DNA from: Capitulum mitella
Taxonomy: Eukaryota; Arthropoda; Thecostraca; Pollicipedomorpha; Pollicipedidae
Assembly: GCA_030062745.1 (NCBI GenBank)
Contig: CP099849.1
Location: 9,759,767-9,823,766 of the forward strand
Length of the DNA stretch: 64,000 nucleotides
Direction: 5' to 3'
Shown: one piece after another, positions 1 to 12,861 of the stretch
Position numbering within the stretch: position 1 is the first letter of the stretch
Layout of the letters: each line of letters begins with the position of its first letter
Made by a program: the position numbers and the translations under genes
Notes under the pieces: generated by a model
The model's database searches: none
Told to the model about the DNA's origin: nothing
Seen by the model: the letters and a program-made list of their open reading frames with translations, nothing else

Positions 1-833
1 CCAGTGTGTAGCCTGCAGCACGGACGGGAGGGGGAGGATTGTGTGTTGCCATGTCGACTGGGGAAGTTGTAATATGTGACTAAATGAACGAAGGGTGTGT
101 GCGGCAATCTACTGACGGTAAGCTGAGGTGTTCTGCCGTTAATCGGACTTGGTGTGGACTTATTGTCTGCTTCTTGTTGGGAAGGCTTTGAAACTTGATT
201 ATATGTCACGAGGCAGATTTTGTTAGCTGGACGGCGTGTAGCTTGGCGGCCCTTGCAGGCTGAAATTCGTATCTACAAGCTAGAGGGATTTTACGTTTTA
301 CTTATTCATTCATTTATTTTATAAGACAGGCGTTTTTGAAAGATTTGATCGTGTGTTGCTAGGCGTCTGTTGGTAGCTACAGCTCGTGTGAACAGGGAGT
401 CGTCAGGAGCCGAATTGTGCTTGAATGTGGCATATTTTAGATATAAAGTGAATGGTAGTGATGGTGCGTCGCTTGGCAAATTGATGCCCAAATTGGCTCG
501 TGCAAAGTTGAATGATGTTCCGTTGGAGGAGATCGCAGCCCTGTCAATAGCTGCCCGGTGGCACAACTCTGGGAACTACTTTGCTTCCCTCTGCTCTCAT
601 ATTCACCGTAGTATAGTCTGATGCCGATGAAAGTGGCACTGGTGATACATTGCGAAGTGAAGATTAGGTCTGCTGTAACCGGATTTTAGTAGTGAGCTCG
701 TCGTTCTGACTCGGATACGTTGTTCAGAATGTTGTGGGCACATTGTGGCCAGGTTCACAAATTTGGGTAGAATTTGACACAGGACGGCAAAAATAGATAC
801 ATCCCAATGTGTAAAATGTACGTCTAACATTGT
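1..833. other. Upstream intron, no gene seen
   Basis: No convincing coding exon, RNA gene or repeat. Open frames here are short and mixed in composition. By position it should belong to the intron upstream of the first CASK exon in the window. Confidence 0.5.
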
Positions 834-2024
834 TTAACCCTGTTCCCAGAGGGCTAATCGGTATGGCCGATCCGGCAGGAGGGGGGGGGGGATTTGGCGC
901 CCCTGAGATCTCGAGAATACCCATCCGATTTCACCTCAACAAACGGCAATCGATTTCCCATGAAGTGGACTACATTTTCATAAAAGAAATTTTCAAAATT
1001 TTAAAAGGGGTGGATACAAGGGGCCTTAAAAGTCAAAATGGAGGATATTTCCGGATTTGTTTTAACTCTGTTGTTTACGGACCGATTTTGATGAAATTGG
1101 CATGAATCGAGAGATTATGGATAGGACTTTTACCATTGGTCCATACATTTGAAATTTTGAGAAAATTCATGGACGTTCACAGGGCTTTGAAAATAGGATT
1201 GGTTTTCAAAAACCGAATTAAAAAGAAAGTTAAAAAACGCCTTTTTAGCTTCTCATAGTAATGGTATGCTGAGAAAGTACAAATCGTGTTACAATGTTTG
1301 TGTAATGTTAGTGCTGGCGGTGCCAGGGACATGAAAAAGGGGAACTGCCATGGTCAGACACTTTTCAGGTCAACTTACAACCTCTGACCTTAAATTACCT
1401 TCAGTGACCTTACAGTGACATGGAGTGATCTCGTGTGCATTTCATATTATTTGAAAACGTTGCCAATCATTTGAATTCAGTCTATCCCTAAAATTCCATT
1501 TTACGGCTGTTGTGATGTAGGGTGCGCGCACTGACATTTTAGGTTATAGTTCTGTGACCCGATCTGGTATCAAGCTGAAACTTCTTACACAAGTGAGGGC
1601 ACCCGTATCTGTCATGTATATTCCGGGTTTTGTTTTGAAGAAATAGCGCCGAAATAATTACTGTGGAACCAAATTTTAATTTTGACCATGACCTGACCTT
1701 TTGAAGTGACCTCAGACAAATAAAATTGTATCGGTATGTTGCACAGCTATTTACCTATACATCCATGTAAAGGTTTTAGTTCTATCTTAAAAACGCTACT
1801 TTTGGCAACCATTTTCTTTTTGCCCTCAACTAAGCCAAAAATGGCCTGAGGGGCCTCAGAAAAACGTTACCTGACTCCGCCCTGAGCAAAATAGAATTAC
1901 AGAATTTTGTTACAATACGTAGAATGAATAGTTAGGAAAAGTCACCAAGTTTCGTGAAGCTGCGTCAAAAATCCTGGAATTGAGAAGCAAAAAAACCCGA
2001 TTGGGCTGATTCAGCCCCCCCCCC
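834..2024 (+). mobile_element. Family 1 TTAA MITE, copy 1 (3' end lost)
   Basis: It begins TTAACCCTGTTCCCAGAGGG and carries the family's G-run and the TGAGATCTCGAGAA block, so the 5' end is intact. It then runs collinear with copies 2-5: the CAAACGGCAATCGATTT block, TGACCT-rich middle and AAAAAACCCGA near the 3' end. It stops at a C-run near 2024 without the final inverted TTAA end. The CCCT start next to TTAA is typical of piggyBac ends. No transposase is present; the element is non-coding and looks like the oldest of the five copies. Confidence 0.85.
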
Positions 2025-5000
2025 ATTTTCGAGGCATCATGCGCCGCTGACTTGACAGTGCAATGGTAGTTATCTTAGAATGGAAATCCCGTGGGCCAGA
2101 GTTAGGGATGGGAGAGACTGGGCCATACCCTGCTGCTTTTCAGATATCTTAGCGCTAAAATGAGGGATTTACTGAAGGTACGCCATGTGAAATCCCATTA
2201 ATGCCCACCCGCAATACTTTTTAGAAATTTCTAGCCAACAAGAAGTTTATAGGCTTGGCATCTACCCCTAAAAAAGCATGCACAGAAAAGGGACACCTTC
2301 TCTCTCACTCATGCACCAACCTCTTCGTTAGCCTCTCGATATAGTTTGAAATCTTCAGTCATGAGTCCCCAGTTTTGAACAAGCCACCTGTCTGCATCCC
2401 CTGTAATATCGTCTTCCCGTTCGGAAACATGTGTTCATCGAATTCCGTCGCTGCTGTTACCAAATGACTGAGTAGGTCCACCTAGCGATGCACTTTAGGG
2501 ATGTAACCAGAAATGATGGATATGGGCTCGTGACACCTCAAGGCACATGATGTCTCCAGTCGCTTGACGGATGAGGTAACAGTCAAAGAAGAACAAACTG
2601 TTGCTAAAAGGAGCGGAAACCTTGTAGTAGTGCAGCTGAAATAAGTGAACTGGAAAGGCCTCGCAATTTTTTTCTTTGTAATGTCGTAATGTATTACACA
2701 TTGCTGGGAACGGTCCGTCAGTTGGCCATATACCTGTCTGTTGAAAAATCAGAAATGCATGACAATGAAGAATGCCTATGAAAAAAGTCAAATATGTTTT
2801 AAAAATAGAAAACCCTGCGCTGTTGACTGCACATCTACGGATCTGTACTTCGTATTGTCATTTTCCTACAAATACCAACTGGAACTTCACAAAATAGTTG
2901 TATCCCTTCTATCCAAGTTACATCTAAAGACACCAAACTTCACAGTAATCTGACGAAACAGAAAGGTAACTGATTTTAATGCGGTATTTTCTAACTATAG
3001 GCTAAATTTCGTTTAAAGACATTCGGTGTGATATTGATTGTGTACCGGTTTCAAGAAACCCCAGATTTCATTTTGAGTCTGCCATGTTTTCGGCCAATTT
3101 TCGACATTAGTGTGGTCTCCCAGCATCAGATTTTGGCATGACCTCATTGCATCACACGACGACAACTTGGCACTAAGTTGAATGTTATCGTGCCAAACCG
3201 CATGAATTCATAGTTTGTATCTCCGTTGACCGCATCCTTGTGCATTCTTTATTCTGCATTCTATATGCATATTCTAAAAGGTTCGTATTTAGCTAAGCCA
3301 AGTGTGTCCGGTAAGTAGAGCACAGAAGGGTATTTTGGATCATTTTTTGTGGCAGTGAGTTCGTGGAGGCATTTTTGACCATTTGCCTTTTTGCCCTCCC
3401 CTCCCCTCTCCTATGGCTTTTGAAGTATAATTCTGGCACTGCTGTGGCACGGGCACAGACGCACCAATGGGCGTTGATTTCCTACTGTTTAGTTTCGTAT
3501 GCCAAGCCGCTTGATCCTTCGTTAGGTTTACTAACGATATGTCTTACGCTGTGCACGAAACTTCGAGTAGGGAATAACACTGCACACGGACAACTCCATG
3601 CTTCGGTTACTGTCTACGACTCTGACGAAGTACGACACATTTTTCACCGCCACCGTTTGTCATCCTCACTGCTAAGTGACGGCAGTTTCCGCCTCCTCGC
3701 CTGGCACGACATGGTTATGGAACGTCGCGCACCAACAGAAATTCGGGACGCTTTGGTAGAATTCAAAATGGGCTTCTTGAACGATCGTTTCATTTGTCTG
3801 TGGTTGCCGGCATCCCCAGTCATCTAGCGTGCGTTCACGTTTCGTAACTGGTTGAAGAGCTAATCGTCCTGGATATGACACCGATCATTGTGAGAGAGAT
3901 GGGTACGACGTATCTGATATGACAAGCTTAATACTGTTAAAGATTGACGTAACCTATATTTGGCTCCGATATTTTGCTCCTCGGAACCGAATACATCGCA
4001 GAACCTCCGGCGTAAGAACGTTCGGCGTTGGAGAGTTAGGATATCTCTCATACTGCGGAACTGGTAGGAAGCTAGAAGTCGGGATATCGTAGGTGGTAGG
4101 TTCGTGGTGCCTAGATAACCAGACGGCAGTGGGACTGTAAGCGACTTGGATTCTGAAACACAGGAACAGGTTGAACGTAACGTTTTATTTCCATTGGTAC
4201 GACAGACTGAACACTTTGGCCCTGCCAAAGCCACGATGGGGTCTGCCATGCAATGGCTGGGAAATTCATTACAAGATTTTCAGCGTGGTCTGGTCAGTCA
4301 CTTTTCCTTCTGCGTAGTGCTGTAGTAACATGTTTTGTGGGGGGGGAGCGGAGGGGGTGGGTAAGCATCATTTTCTTTGTCCGTGTATTGTTATTGTAAT
4401 TGTGATGTTGATTATGATTTTGATTTCCATAAACATGGGTACCACATTGGCTGCCGTTTTTAGTCTTTTTCTAGCACGCATTAAAAATCATTTGGATCTC
4501 TTATATTTTTTTTGCATCGTGACGTCGGCGGGAAAATGAAACTGGACGCACTGAGTGGGCGTATCAACAATTATAATGAACTGCTCTGCGATTCCCTGTT
4601 GTTCCAACAGCTGCTGCTCAATGTCAGTCTTGCTGGGTCGTACAGCATCGACTCATGCGGGTGTTAGTAGCCCTGTAAGTGCTTCTGGATAGTCGTTCAG
4701 TGTAGGACCTTTTGTGAATTGTTTTGAAGGTTTAATTCTGGAGTCGAGGCTCGGAAACAGTAACGCTGCTACGAGATCCGCGAGCGACGTTTCTTATTCG
4801 CGAAACGTATTTTTTGAATTTGTCTTTTAACGTCGATCCCAATGTTTAACGTGGACGGCGTGAACATTAGGGCCAGAATTAAGCATCTTTCTGATGCAGA
4901 CCGTGACCCCGCCTTCCTAGCGTCCCAAATGGCGTCATTTTGTCCAGAAATTAAAGCAGGTGCGCTGACGGATGTTTTACGTGCCATAAAAGCCGAAACA

Positions 5001-6931
5001 CGGCTGCAGTTGTTCTGGTTGAACCTCTGTTTTGGGTCAAATATCGTTGACTTGGTGCTGATATAGGACCTCGTTGCGTGCCACACGCCAAGTCTAAGCA
5101 GATCGTATCACCACATTGCCACGAGGGAGCTTAAAGCGACAGGTTGTGGCTACTTTTAGTCAACGTGAGTGCCCTTATGAAGACAAACATTGTTGTAATG
5201 CATCCATGCGTTCCAAAAATATATTTGGTGCGCGCCTGAGCGAGGAGGTCTCTCACGTGATGATGCATTGTACCAGTTAAAGAAACAGTTTAGTTGTCGA
5301 ATGTCTTGTGTAGCCCAATTTGTTGTGTGTTCTGGGTGATGTAAAAAATGGTATATTGTGTTATGTCGTAAAAGAATTGGAATGTTGATTTTCCTCAACA
5401 AATGGTTATTTATAACATGAGGTTGGAAATGCAAAAAGTCGGCTTCAGGGGGTTTCGTGGTTCGTTCCCAGAAGCACTTCATGGTGGGTTCGGGTTTCTT
5501 GGTTGATAGCCGTATCCGTTTAAAGGTAGCTGAAGATGACCTCCCTTTACGCTGAACAAATAAGAGAATTAAGTGATGCAGCTGCAGTCGTGTTTTTGCG
5601 GTTGAGGGCCGCTTCAGGCCGCCCTAGTTTGCTGTGTTGGCGAAGATGGGGCGGTGTGGCGGTGAGTTGGTTCGGAACATCTAAGACGCGGTCGCGCGGT
5701 CGCCGTTACTGCCACCAGCTCTGTGCTAAAACGGCAGCGCCGCGACCGTTTCCTGTTGTGCCAGTGCTGCCATCTCCCGGGCCGGCGTTTAAATAGCTCT
5801 GCCTCCAGTATAGGGATAGTGTTGTCCGTGCGTTTTAGTTTGATGTATGGCGGCTGGACGTTTTGTGACAGTTTTCCCTGTGCGGCTAATGCGTCGGTAA
5901 GCATGTTGACACGATTCCGGTCGTCCGCCCTGTGAACGGGATTGAGGCGTGAGTCGTTTTGTGGTCAGGATTGGAGTCGTTAGTTGTGGAGCGGGGCGGT
6001 TGGCAGCCCTGCGTGAGATATTGTGCAGGATTTGGAAGGGAAAATGTGTCCTGTCTCCCGGCGCGGGGTGAATGGCCGTCTTGCATGCATGGTTGAAGTG
6101 TGGGACGTGGCGGTGTGTTTACACGAGAAACCTTGCCTCGCCACAACGTTTAAGTGTGTAATATGTGGCCCGTAGAAACAGGGTTTGATACGTTTCGCTG
6201 GTGTGTTGTGGAACGTCGTATATGGGTCCTGTTCCGTAGCAGAACAGTCGTATGATATTTCCCGGCGTCCGAATACTGAACGGTTGAAATTCACGAATGC
6301 GCCAGGGCCAGCCGATCGGACGATGGAGTTTTGAATTTGAAGTGGCTCGGCCGCTGGCGTCTGAGCCGGCAGGCCTCACCGTGCCGTGTGCTACTCACAC
6401 CGCTGTCTCCGGGCCCCGCAGTCAGTCTCCGGCCGGCGGAGTCCGACTCCAGGCCAGGGAGTCCGGCGCCACGTTTTAGAGTCAGTCTCCAATCCTCGGG
6501 GTCTTGCTCTGGGCCGTGGAATCATTCTTCGGACTGAGCGGCCGGGCTTCACTGCTGGAGACGTGCTCGTCGTGTTGGAGTCGGCCTCGGGGTCTTTGAT
6601 TGGCGCCGTGCCGTTCGTGCGGTCGCTAGCCGCCCGGTCCGACTCAGGACGGTGTCGAGTCCGGTCCCTGGACCCTGAGCCGTGCTCCAGGCTGCGATGA
6701 GATCCCTGTCTGCAGGCGACGGCCGCGGGCCGCGCGGGCCATGCCGCGGTCGGCGCGGACCCTGCCGCGGTGCATGTGCAGGTGGCCGCCCGGTCCGAGC
6801 CTGCGCCGGTGGCGGAGCGGCCGCGGTGCCGGTGCCGGTGGCCGTGCGGGCCGTGCGGCGGCCGGCGGCGGTCCTGGCCGCGGTGCCTGTGCCGGTGGCC
6901 GTGCTGCAGGCGCTCTGTTGCCGCTCCCCAG
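2025..6931. other. Intron upstream of the PDZ exon
   Basis: No exon can be supported. From about 6300 the base composition turns GC-rich, and 6700-6925 holds short degenerate GC repeats of the type GCCGGTGGCCGTG leading to the acceptor at 6931. I searched for the expected preceding CASK exon, ending in a DEPM-like motif before a GT donor, and did not find it. Confidence 0.5.
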
Positions 6932-7096
6932 GGCATCACGCTGAAGATGAGCGACGACGGCCGCTGTCTGGTGGCGCGCATCATGCACGGCGGCATGATC
7001 CACCGGCAGGCCACGCTCCACGTCGGCGACGAGATCCGCGAGATCAACGGGGTGCCCGTGGCCAACCAGAACGTGGACGCCCTGCAGAAGATCCTG
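6932..7096 (+). CDS. CASK: CASK exon: PDZ domain, central part
   Basis: 55 codons from [10 protein letters not shown] to DALQKIL, flanked by acceptor CTCCCCAG and donor GTAAGG. It carries the hallmark CASK PDZ string [13 protein letters not shown], then [13 protein letters not shown], the carboxylate-loop side of the PDZ fold and the conserved helix. This domain binds the C-terminal EYYV/EFYA-type tails of neurexin and syndecan. The exon starts inside the ligand-binding loop (GITL), so the first PDZ strands are encoded upstream. Both ends are phase 0. Third positions are strongly G/C, in contrast with the AT-richer intron. Confidence 0.98.
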
Positions 7097-8874
7097 GTAA
7101 GGCGCGCGGTGGGGCGGGCCTCGGGCGGCCGGCCGAGGCCGCAGTCCGCTCCGGTCACGGCAGTAGCGGTCGGTCGTGGCCCGCGGCCGGCCAAGGCGTG
7201 AACAGGTCGTCCGTTCAAGGTACGTGCCATGCCGAGGGTTGCAGGGACGCACGCGGCTTGTTTGGCCGGAATGATAAACGTCGGGACTGGATGGTGGATT
7301 GCGATCAAGCGAAGCCAACCGAGAACGGCTGCTGAAAGTTTGGAATGTTACGCCCTCGCGTTTTGCGCTAGAGAGTGGCATTGATGGGAGCGCTGTTGTG
7401 CATGTAAGGTTCCGCTTTCGCTTGGAGATGCCATGCTTATGCTGTTTGTGGGAGGTGGAATGCTTAGGAAGGTCATATGAAGAGAAGGGTGTTTCAGCGT
7501 GACGTCATCCGACTCCCACTGCGTCGCCTCCTTGTTGTCTCGAACGTGTTTTGGTGTTCTACATTTGACATAAGTGTCGCGTATTTTCGCCAGCGTGCGG
7601 TCGTTTCGAATCAATCGGATGGTGTAGCGAAGTGATGCTTAGGGTAGTGATCGATTGGACAAAGATAGCCGCCGTGCCGGGCGGCGCCAGCGCACCGACC
7701 GCACGAACGGCGTGGCTGAGAATACCCGCTGCCGTCGAGCGCGACTCTGGTGCGCGCGCACTGTTGCAACTCTGTGTGTCCGCAGTGTGTCGCGACGTGT
7801 GCGAGGATGTTTGCGAAACTCGTATCGTATAGCACACATTATTCGCCATATTTATCGACGAGCCCTTAAATCGTTGGGATGTCGGTCCGATGAAAAGTAT
7901 TGCCTGAACCCGGTAAAACAGTCATGATGATGAAACAGACAGACGAATAATGTCTGGTATGGTATTAACCTTAATTATGCATTCTGCAAGCTGCCTGTCA
8001 CCCTGCGTTTCGCATGTATTTGCCGTTTTTCTGTATGTAAGGGATTCCCCTCTGCGAACCAAGTGTGTGAGACTAGGTGGCCATAGCCCCGTGCATGTGC
8101 CGTCCTCTGGCGTGTTTCGCAGTAGCCCTCTCGGATGGAGTGGGCGCAGTGTCCTTGTTTGAGGCGCCCCCGCGGCCGATCTCATCTGCGGGCCGGTGTC
8201 CAGGCGATGGCTGCGTCGTATCAGGTCCGGACGAGGTGCCAGTCGCCGTATGCGGCCGAAGAGTGCTGAGATGTGGAACCCAGCCGCGATGACGATGACG
8301 AGATCTTGCGCTGTTTCTACTCTGCGTCGTGGCGCTGTGTGGTCAGACTGGTCCGCTAGGCTCGCGCCGAACCGTTCATGCTGCTGACCAAACCGTTCAT
8401 TTGGTCGCCACAAAACTGTTGCCGTGCTGTAGTCTGAGTATGCCTGCAATACATATCATACGTGCTTTGCAGGTGGGGCGCCCGCAGTTATTTACGAGAT
8501 TCCGGTTTCGCCTGTAGTATACTTTTTTGTAGGGATTACCCAGGCATTCAGGCATTAAATTTCGTGGTTCAGAGAGGCTCTGTCCGTTGAAGTTTCAAAC
8601 TTTGCAGGTCTTTGTGCACAAAATGGCCGGGTCAGAAGTCCTGGCGAATGCGGATAGAATTTCCCACCTTGACGACGAAGAAAGCTTAAGTGTAAAGGAA
8701 GCATGGTGTTTGTCAGTGATTACGGCTGCCTGATTGTCATGTCGGAGTCGTCCGGCGGGCCGGTCCGCCGTGCTCCGGGGCCGTGCCCACGCCCCGCCTG
8801 TCTACGCCCGCCGTGCCTACGCCGGCCCCGTCAGCCGTGCGCCGCCGCCGCTGACTGCCGCGCCTCTGTTGCAG
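7097..8874 (+). other. CASK intron within the PDZ domain
   Basis: Phase 0 intron of 1778 bp with donor GTAAGG and acceptor TCTGTTGCAG. The first 150 bp and the last 130 bp are very GC-rich; the middle is mixed. No further feature seen. Confidence 0.9.
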
Positions 8875-8943
8875 CGGGACTCACGCGGCTCCGTCACCTT
8901 CAAGATCGTGCCGTCGTACCGCTCGGCGCCGCCGCCCTGCGAG
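8875..8943 (+). CDS. CASK: CASK exon: end of PDZ domain
   Basis: 23 codons, [10 protein letters not shown] then [13 protein letters not shown], between acceptor TTGCAG and donor [18 protein letters not shown] is the last PDZ strand of CASK, and the SAPPPCE tail is the arthropod version of the PDZ-SH3 linker start (vertebrates have TQSSSCE). In vertebrates this junction takes alternative linker exons. Here the following intron is 22 kb and holds a candidate phase-0 microexon, so linker splicing may also vary in this animal. Both ends are phase 0. Confidence 0.97.
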
Positions 8944-11664
8944 GTAACTGACCCGTACCAGGTGTACCCGTGCCTGCGGCAGGCGCGCCGCGCCCCCGCA
9001 CGCGACTAGCGCATGTCCGGACCCCGCCCGGTGGCCGCCGGCCCCGCCCGGCGCCGCCGCCGCCACTTCTGATTCTGTTGCCGCCCACTCGGATGCAGAT
9101 CAGTTCGATGGGATGCGTCTTGCCTGGATTTCATACACGGTTGAGTTATTGCCGTAGCGGTGTCCTTATTTGCTTCCGCGGCCAGCGCTCGCGGCTCAGA
9201 TAGTTATATCAGTCCTCCTTGGTTATGCCGGTTATGCATGCGGGCTTGTTTTCTCCATTTATTACAGATATTTAATCTCCTTTATTAGGGTCTTGAATGT
9301 AGCATGGCAATCCAAAGAGCGTGACGCGTGCTGTTATTTTGTTGCATATTATTCAGTAGCATTTGTTATTCGATGTTATGACCTCGGATTCGTCTTAGAG
9401 CGAATGTCAGCAGTTATCGGCGTAACCGTGCCATTAAAGGAATGTAAATATAGCTAATGTATACTATCAGCGTCCCATCTTTGTTTGGAAGTTCAGAGGA
9501 TGAGTCTAAAGACCCAGGCGGGGTTGTTTGCATGCCACTTTTTAAGCCTGTAGAAGATACACGTGGGCAACAAGAAGCAATAATTTATCTAAAACGGCCC
9601 ACACTTGTGTTCGCTTTGTATATTCTAATCAACCCTCGCCAGTATTTGCCACTTGGCCACCTTCGACAATACAGGGACTGGTACGACCCGTTTCCCAAAC
9701 GTGACGTAGTCGAGCGACGAAACAAAAACGATCTTATAACTTGGCGTTTTGCTGCGCAATTCCGGGTTGAACCTTTCAAGCCGCTCGGTGACCTTAGAGC
9801 GTGCCTCAGAGGTTATTTCACGGTGATCTTAGAGCCAGTCTCAGAGGTTATTGCAGAGGACTGTGGCTTTCATTGGATCCTGTGAGACGCAACCTATAGG
9901 GCGCCTTTGAGAGGCCCAAAACGACTTAATGATGAAAAGGTTCTCAGTTAGTGAAAAAGGTATGCAGCAACGTTGCTATGCAAATCGCGTTTACGATTAC
10001 AGCATGATCTGGAGATGAAAAACGTGGATGACATCAACTCGGTATTCCGACCTAAGATGTCCTTGATCAAAGTATAGCTTAATTGCGAAGGTAACCGACA
10101 CTACGAGTGGCACCATTGTATAGCGCGTCATAAGATTGAACACTGTTAGCCACGTAAGATGCTTGTTATGCGATGGCGACCGTCGTCGTATCGTGGTTTC
10201 TTCATGGTATGCCCTCAAGAAAGAGGCCATAGGTCGGCTGCCGGGGCATTGACCTAAAATTTTCAGAACCTCAGCTATGCCAAATTCCAGAGATCGTTCT
10301 GAGAAAAGTCGGACCAATCATTCTAGGGCAACCTGTGAAAACCCCAGGCACCATCCTCCTGTACTGACGAGCGTCAGGAAAGGGATATGTTCAGGACTGA
10401 CAAAACCGACCCCCGAACGTCTTTCGTGATTGGTTATACGCATCATTAAAGTGGTGGTATGGACCGCATATGGTTCTAGTCTGTCGAAAAGTCTGTGATG
10501 TTTTGTGACGAAAATCGATTTTCAGGGACTTCCTGAACTGGCTTAAACTCGCTGGTCACAAAAATGAGTGTCAAAAAAGGCCAGGAAAGGCCGGGTAATG
10601 TTTATGAAATTGATTGTTGTTCTGTTATCTTGCTATTGTTACCAGGGAACAACTATATGGAACATGAAAAATAACGTTGTCATTGCAGTAAACTGCATAG
10701 TATCTCACCCTAACATACGACGTTAGTGAAATATACGGAAACCGTGTGATTCACGTACTTTGATTTTGCATACGAGACTTATCGAAAGTTCAGGACGGTA
10801 TGGTAATGCCAAAAGCTTATGATTTGTTGATATTTTTTGTTAATACACCATGCCATAAACGACTGTGGTCAAGGACACATTTGTTTGGGATGCTGGTGCT
10901 GTTTCTGTAATAAAAGTCCGAAAGCCACAATTGAACATACAGGTCGAATCATCAGTAGGGCGCTATCATCAGCTAAACTCAGGAATTTTGACATGCGACA
11001 GCCATATATTAGACATTATGCGTAGGTGCCGAATTCGCGAGTATCAAATGTGTATGGGACATTGTGAAGTTCTTGAAGAAATATGTGGAAGGAAAATAAT
11101 ACACAAAAAACTATTCTAGAGTGAACTCCGAAACATTGGTGTGTGTGTAATCGGAACCTGGGTTAGAGCGTTACGTCTTTCATGGCCAGACAACTGCCTT
11201 TTTATTATGACTTCTTTAAACCGAAATATTTAGCAAAACTGAATTTATTTCTGCCATTTTTTGCTGCAAATTCGATCCAAATCTTTTCAAGTGCACGACG
11301 TTGGGACCTGAGTTCCCATGAAGCAGAACTTGTTTTGCGGATCCTGTAACCCCGCCGTCCAGGTGGATCTAAAGCGAGGGAAATTTTGCTCCAGGCATTG
11401 CGTCAGATGATGCTGAGAGATCTCTAACGTGCCTTGAAAGCTGCGACACAACCGCCCCATGGTCGGGCCGTCGTTTCTGTTTCGAGTCGAATAGCACGAG
11501 CTGATGAGGAGGATCGACCCTCGGCTCCTGCCACTCACCGGGTGTCAGCCGACCGCATTACCGCAGGTCCGCGGCGGCGACATTACGCCGGTTTGAACCG
11601 GCTAGCACTTGCTTGAAGCAAAAGGTCGTATCAGTTACTTTTAGCTGGCTGAAATCGAAATGAA

Positions 11665-11667
<3 letters not shown>

Positions 11668-11698
<31 letters not shown>
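11668..11698. repeat. (AT)n microsatellite
   Basis: About 31 bp of uninterrupted AT dinucleotide. Confidence 0.95.
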
Positions 11699-11701
<3 letters not shown>

Positions 11702-12806
11702 CTAACAGGCAATAGATAATATATAATGCTATAATATATCAAGGTGTAATAGAGAAGAAAAATCAAAATAAAGCATAACAGACTCTCTGCCGGCAATATT
11801 TTACAAGGTTTAGACTATGAAATTGAGCGTAGAAAAGTTGCTCGCTCGGGGGAGGGTGATGGCCACCCACCCTCGCCAGGTTTTCCTTAGACTGCCGGTG
11901 AGCGGTAATCTTCATGAGCCTGAAACTTGCAAAAGTTGACTTTACATCATTTCCGCATCTTTTTCACACGCTAAAGATATGACCAGCTCATGTTACGTCA
12001 CCGAGTTACGACACCGTTGTCGAGGGCCTGCGGGCAGTTTTTCTCGATCCGAGCCATATTTTTGTCAAGATTTTTACTTTCCCCAGGAGCCTGGCGAGAT
12101 GTGGGGTCGATTTTCGGTACAGAATTGTTCGGACATACGCTTGACACTGTATCAGGCTTCGAAAGACATGTGACCTCTCCTTTCTCATGTGAGACCACTG
12201 ACATTATAAAACGTCAGTCTGATTTCGAATCCGTTGTAGGATAATTTATGTCTGTGATGTCAGTGATGAAAATGATTTTTTATCCGCCCCAGTGATCAGA
12301 ACTCTAGCATGTGATGACCGGGAAATGAGTTTTGGCACTCGTAGCATCATAAATGCTAACGATAGTTAACCTTTCATTGACCTGGCTTTGATCTCAAGCA
12401 GAAAACAGTATCTGACGATTAATTAATTTGAAAACCAGTTCTCCACAACAGCTTGCTAATGTAGCTGGAATGTTATGAGCCGACTACGGTGGCGGCAGAG
12501 ACGGCAAACAGTGTGGTGTTCTCTTTTGCTGTGACCTGTTATGTCATTAGTAGACCCAAAAGGGGTTAAAGCGAGTATATTTGGATTGGAGAGAAACACG
12601 ATACGCTCGTTTTTGTTTTGCTGTTCTCGTTTGACTAGGATGGAAGTTGAATGGGAGCAACCTTGCTGGGCGTAGATGAAAATTCTTAGGTCCGCCAAAT
12701 GCTTATCTTTACACTGAATTATGACTCATGCTGAATCTACCTATTCTTCAGCGTCGCTGAATGATCCTCAGTCATTCATAGAGCGAGCAAGAAGTGTTAA
12801 ACGTCA

Positions 12807-12861
12807 AATTATTATTATTATTATTATTATTATCATTATTATTGTTATTATTGTTATTATT
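12807..12861. repeat. (ATT)n microsatellite
   Basis: ATT trinucleotide repeat with CATT and GTT interruptions toward its 3' end. Confidence 0.95.

Noticed and set aside
3363-3827. 154-codon plus-strand frame
   Set aside because: Starts at a non-ATG codon, no motif, no splice or codon-usage signal like that of the real exons.
6391-7381. Minus-strand frames of 245-305 codons
   Set aside because: Antisense of the CASK PDZ exon and its GC-rich flank; composition-driven.
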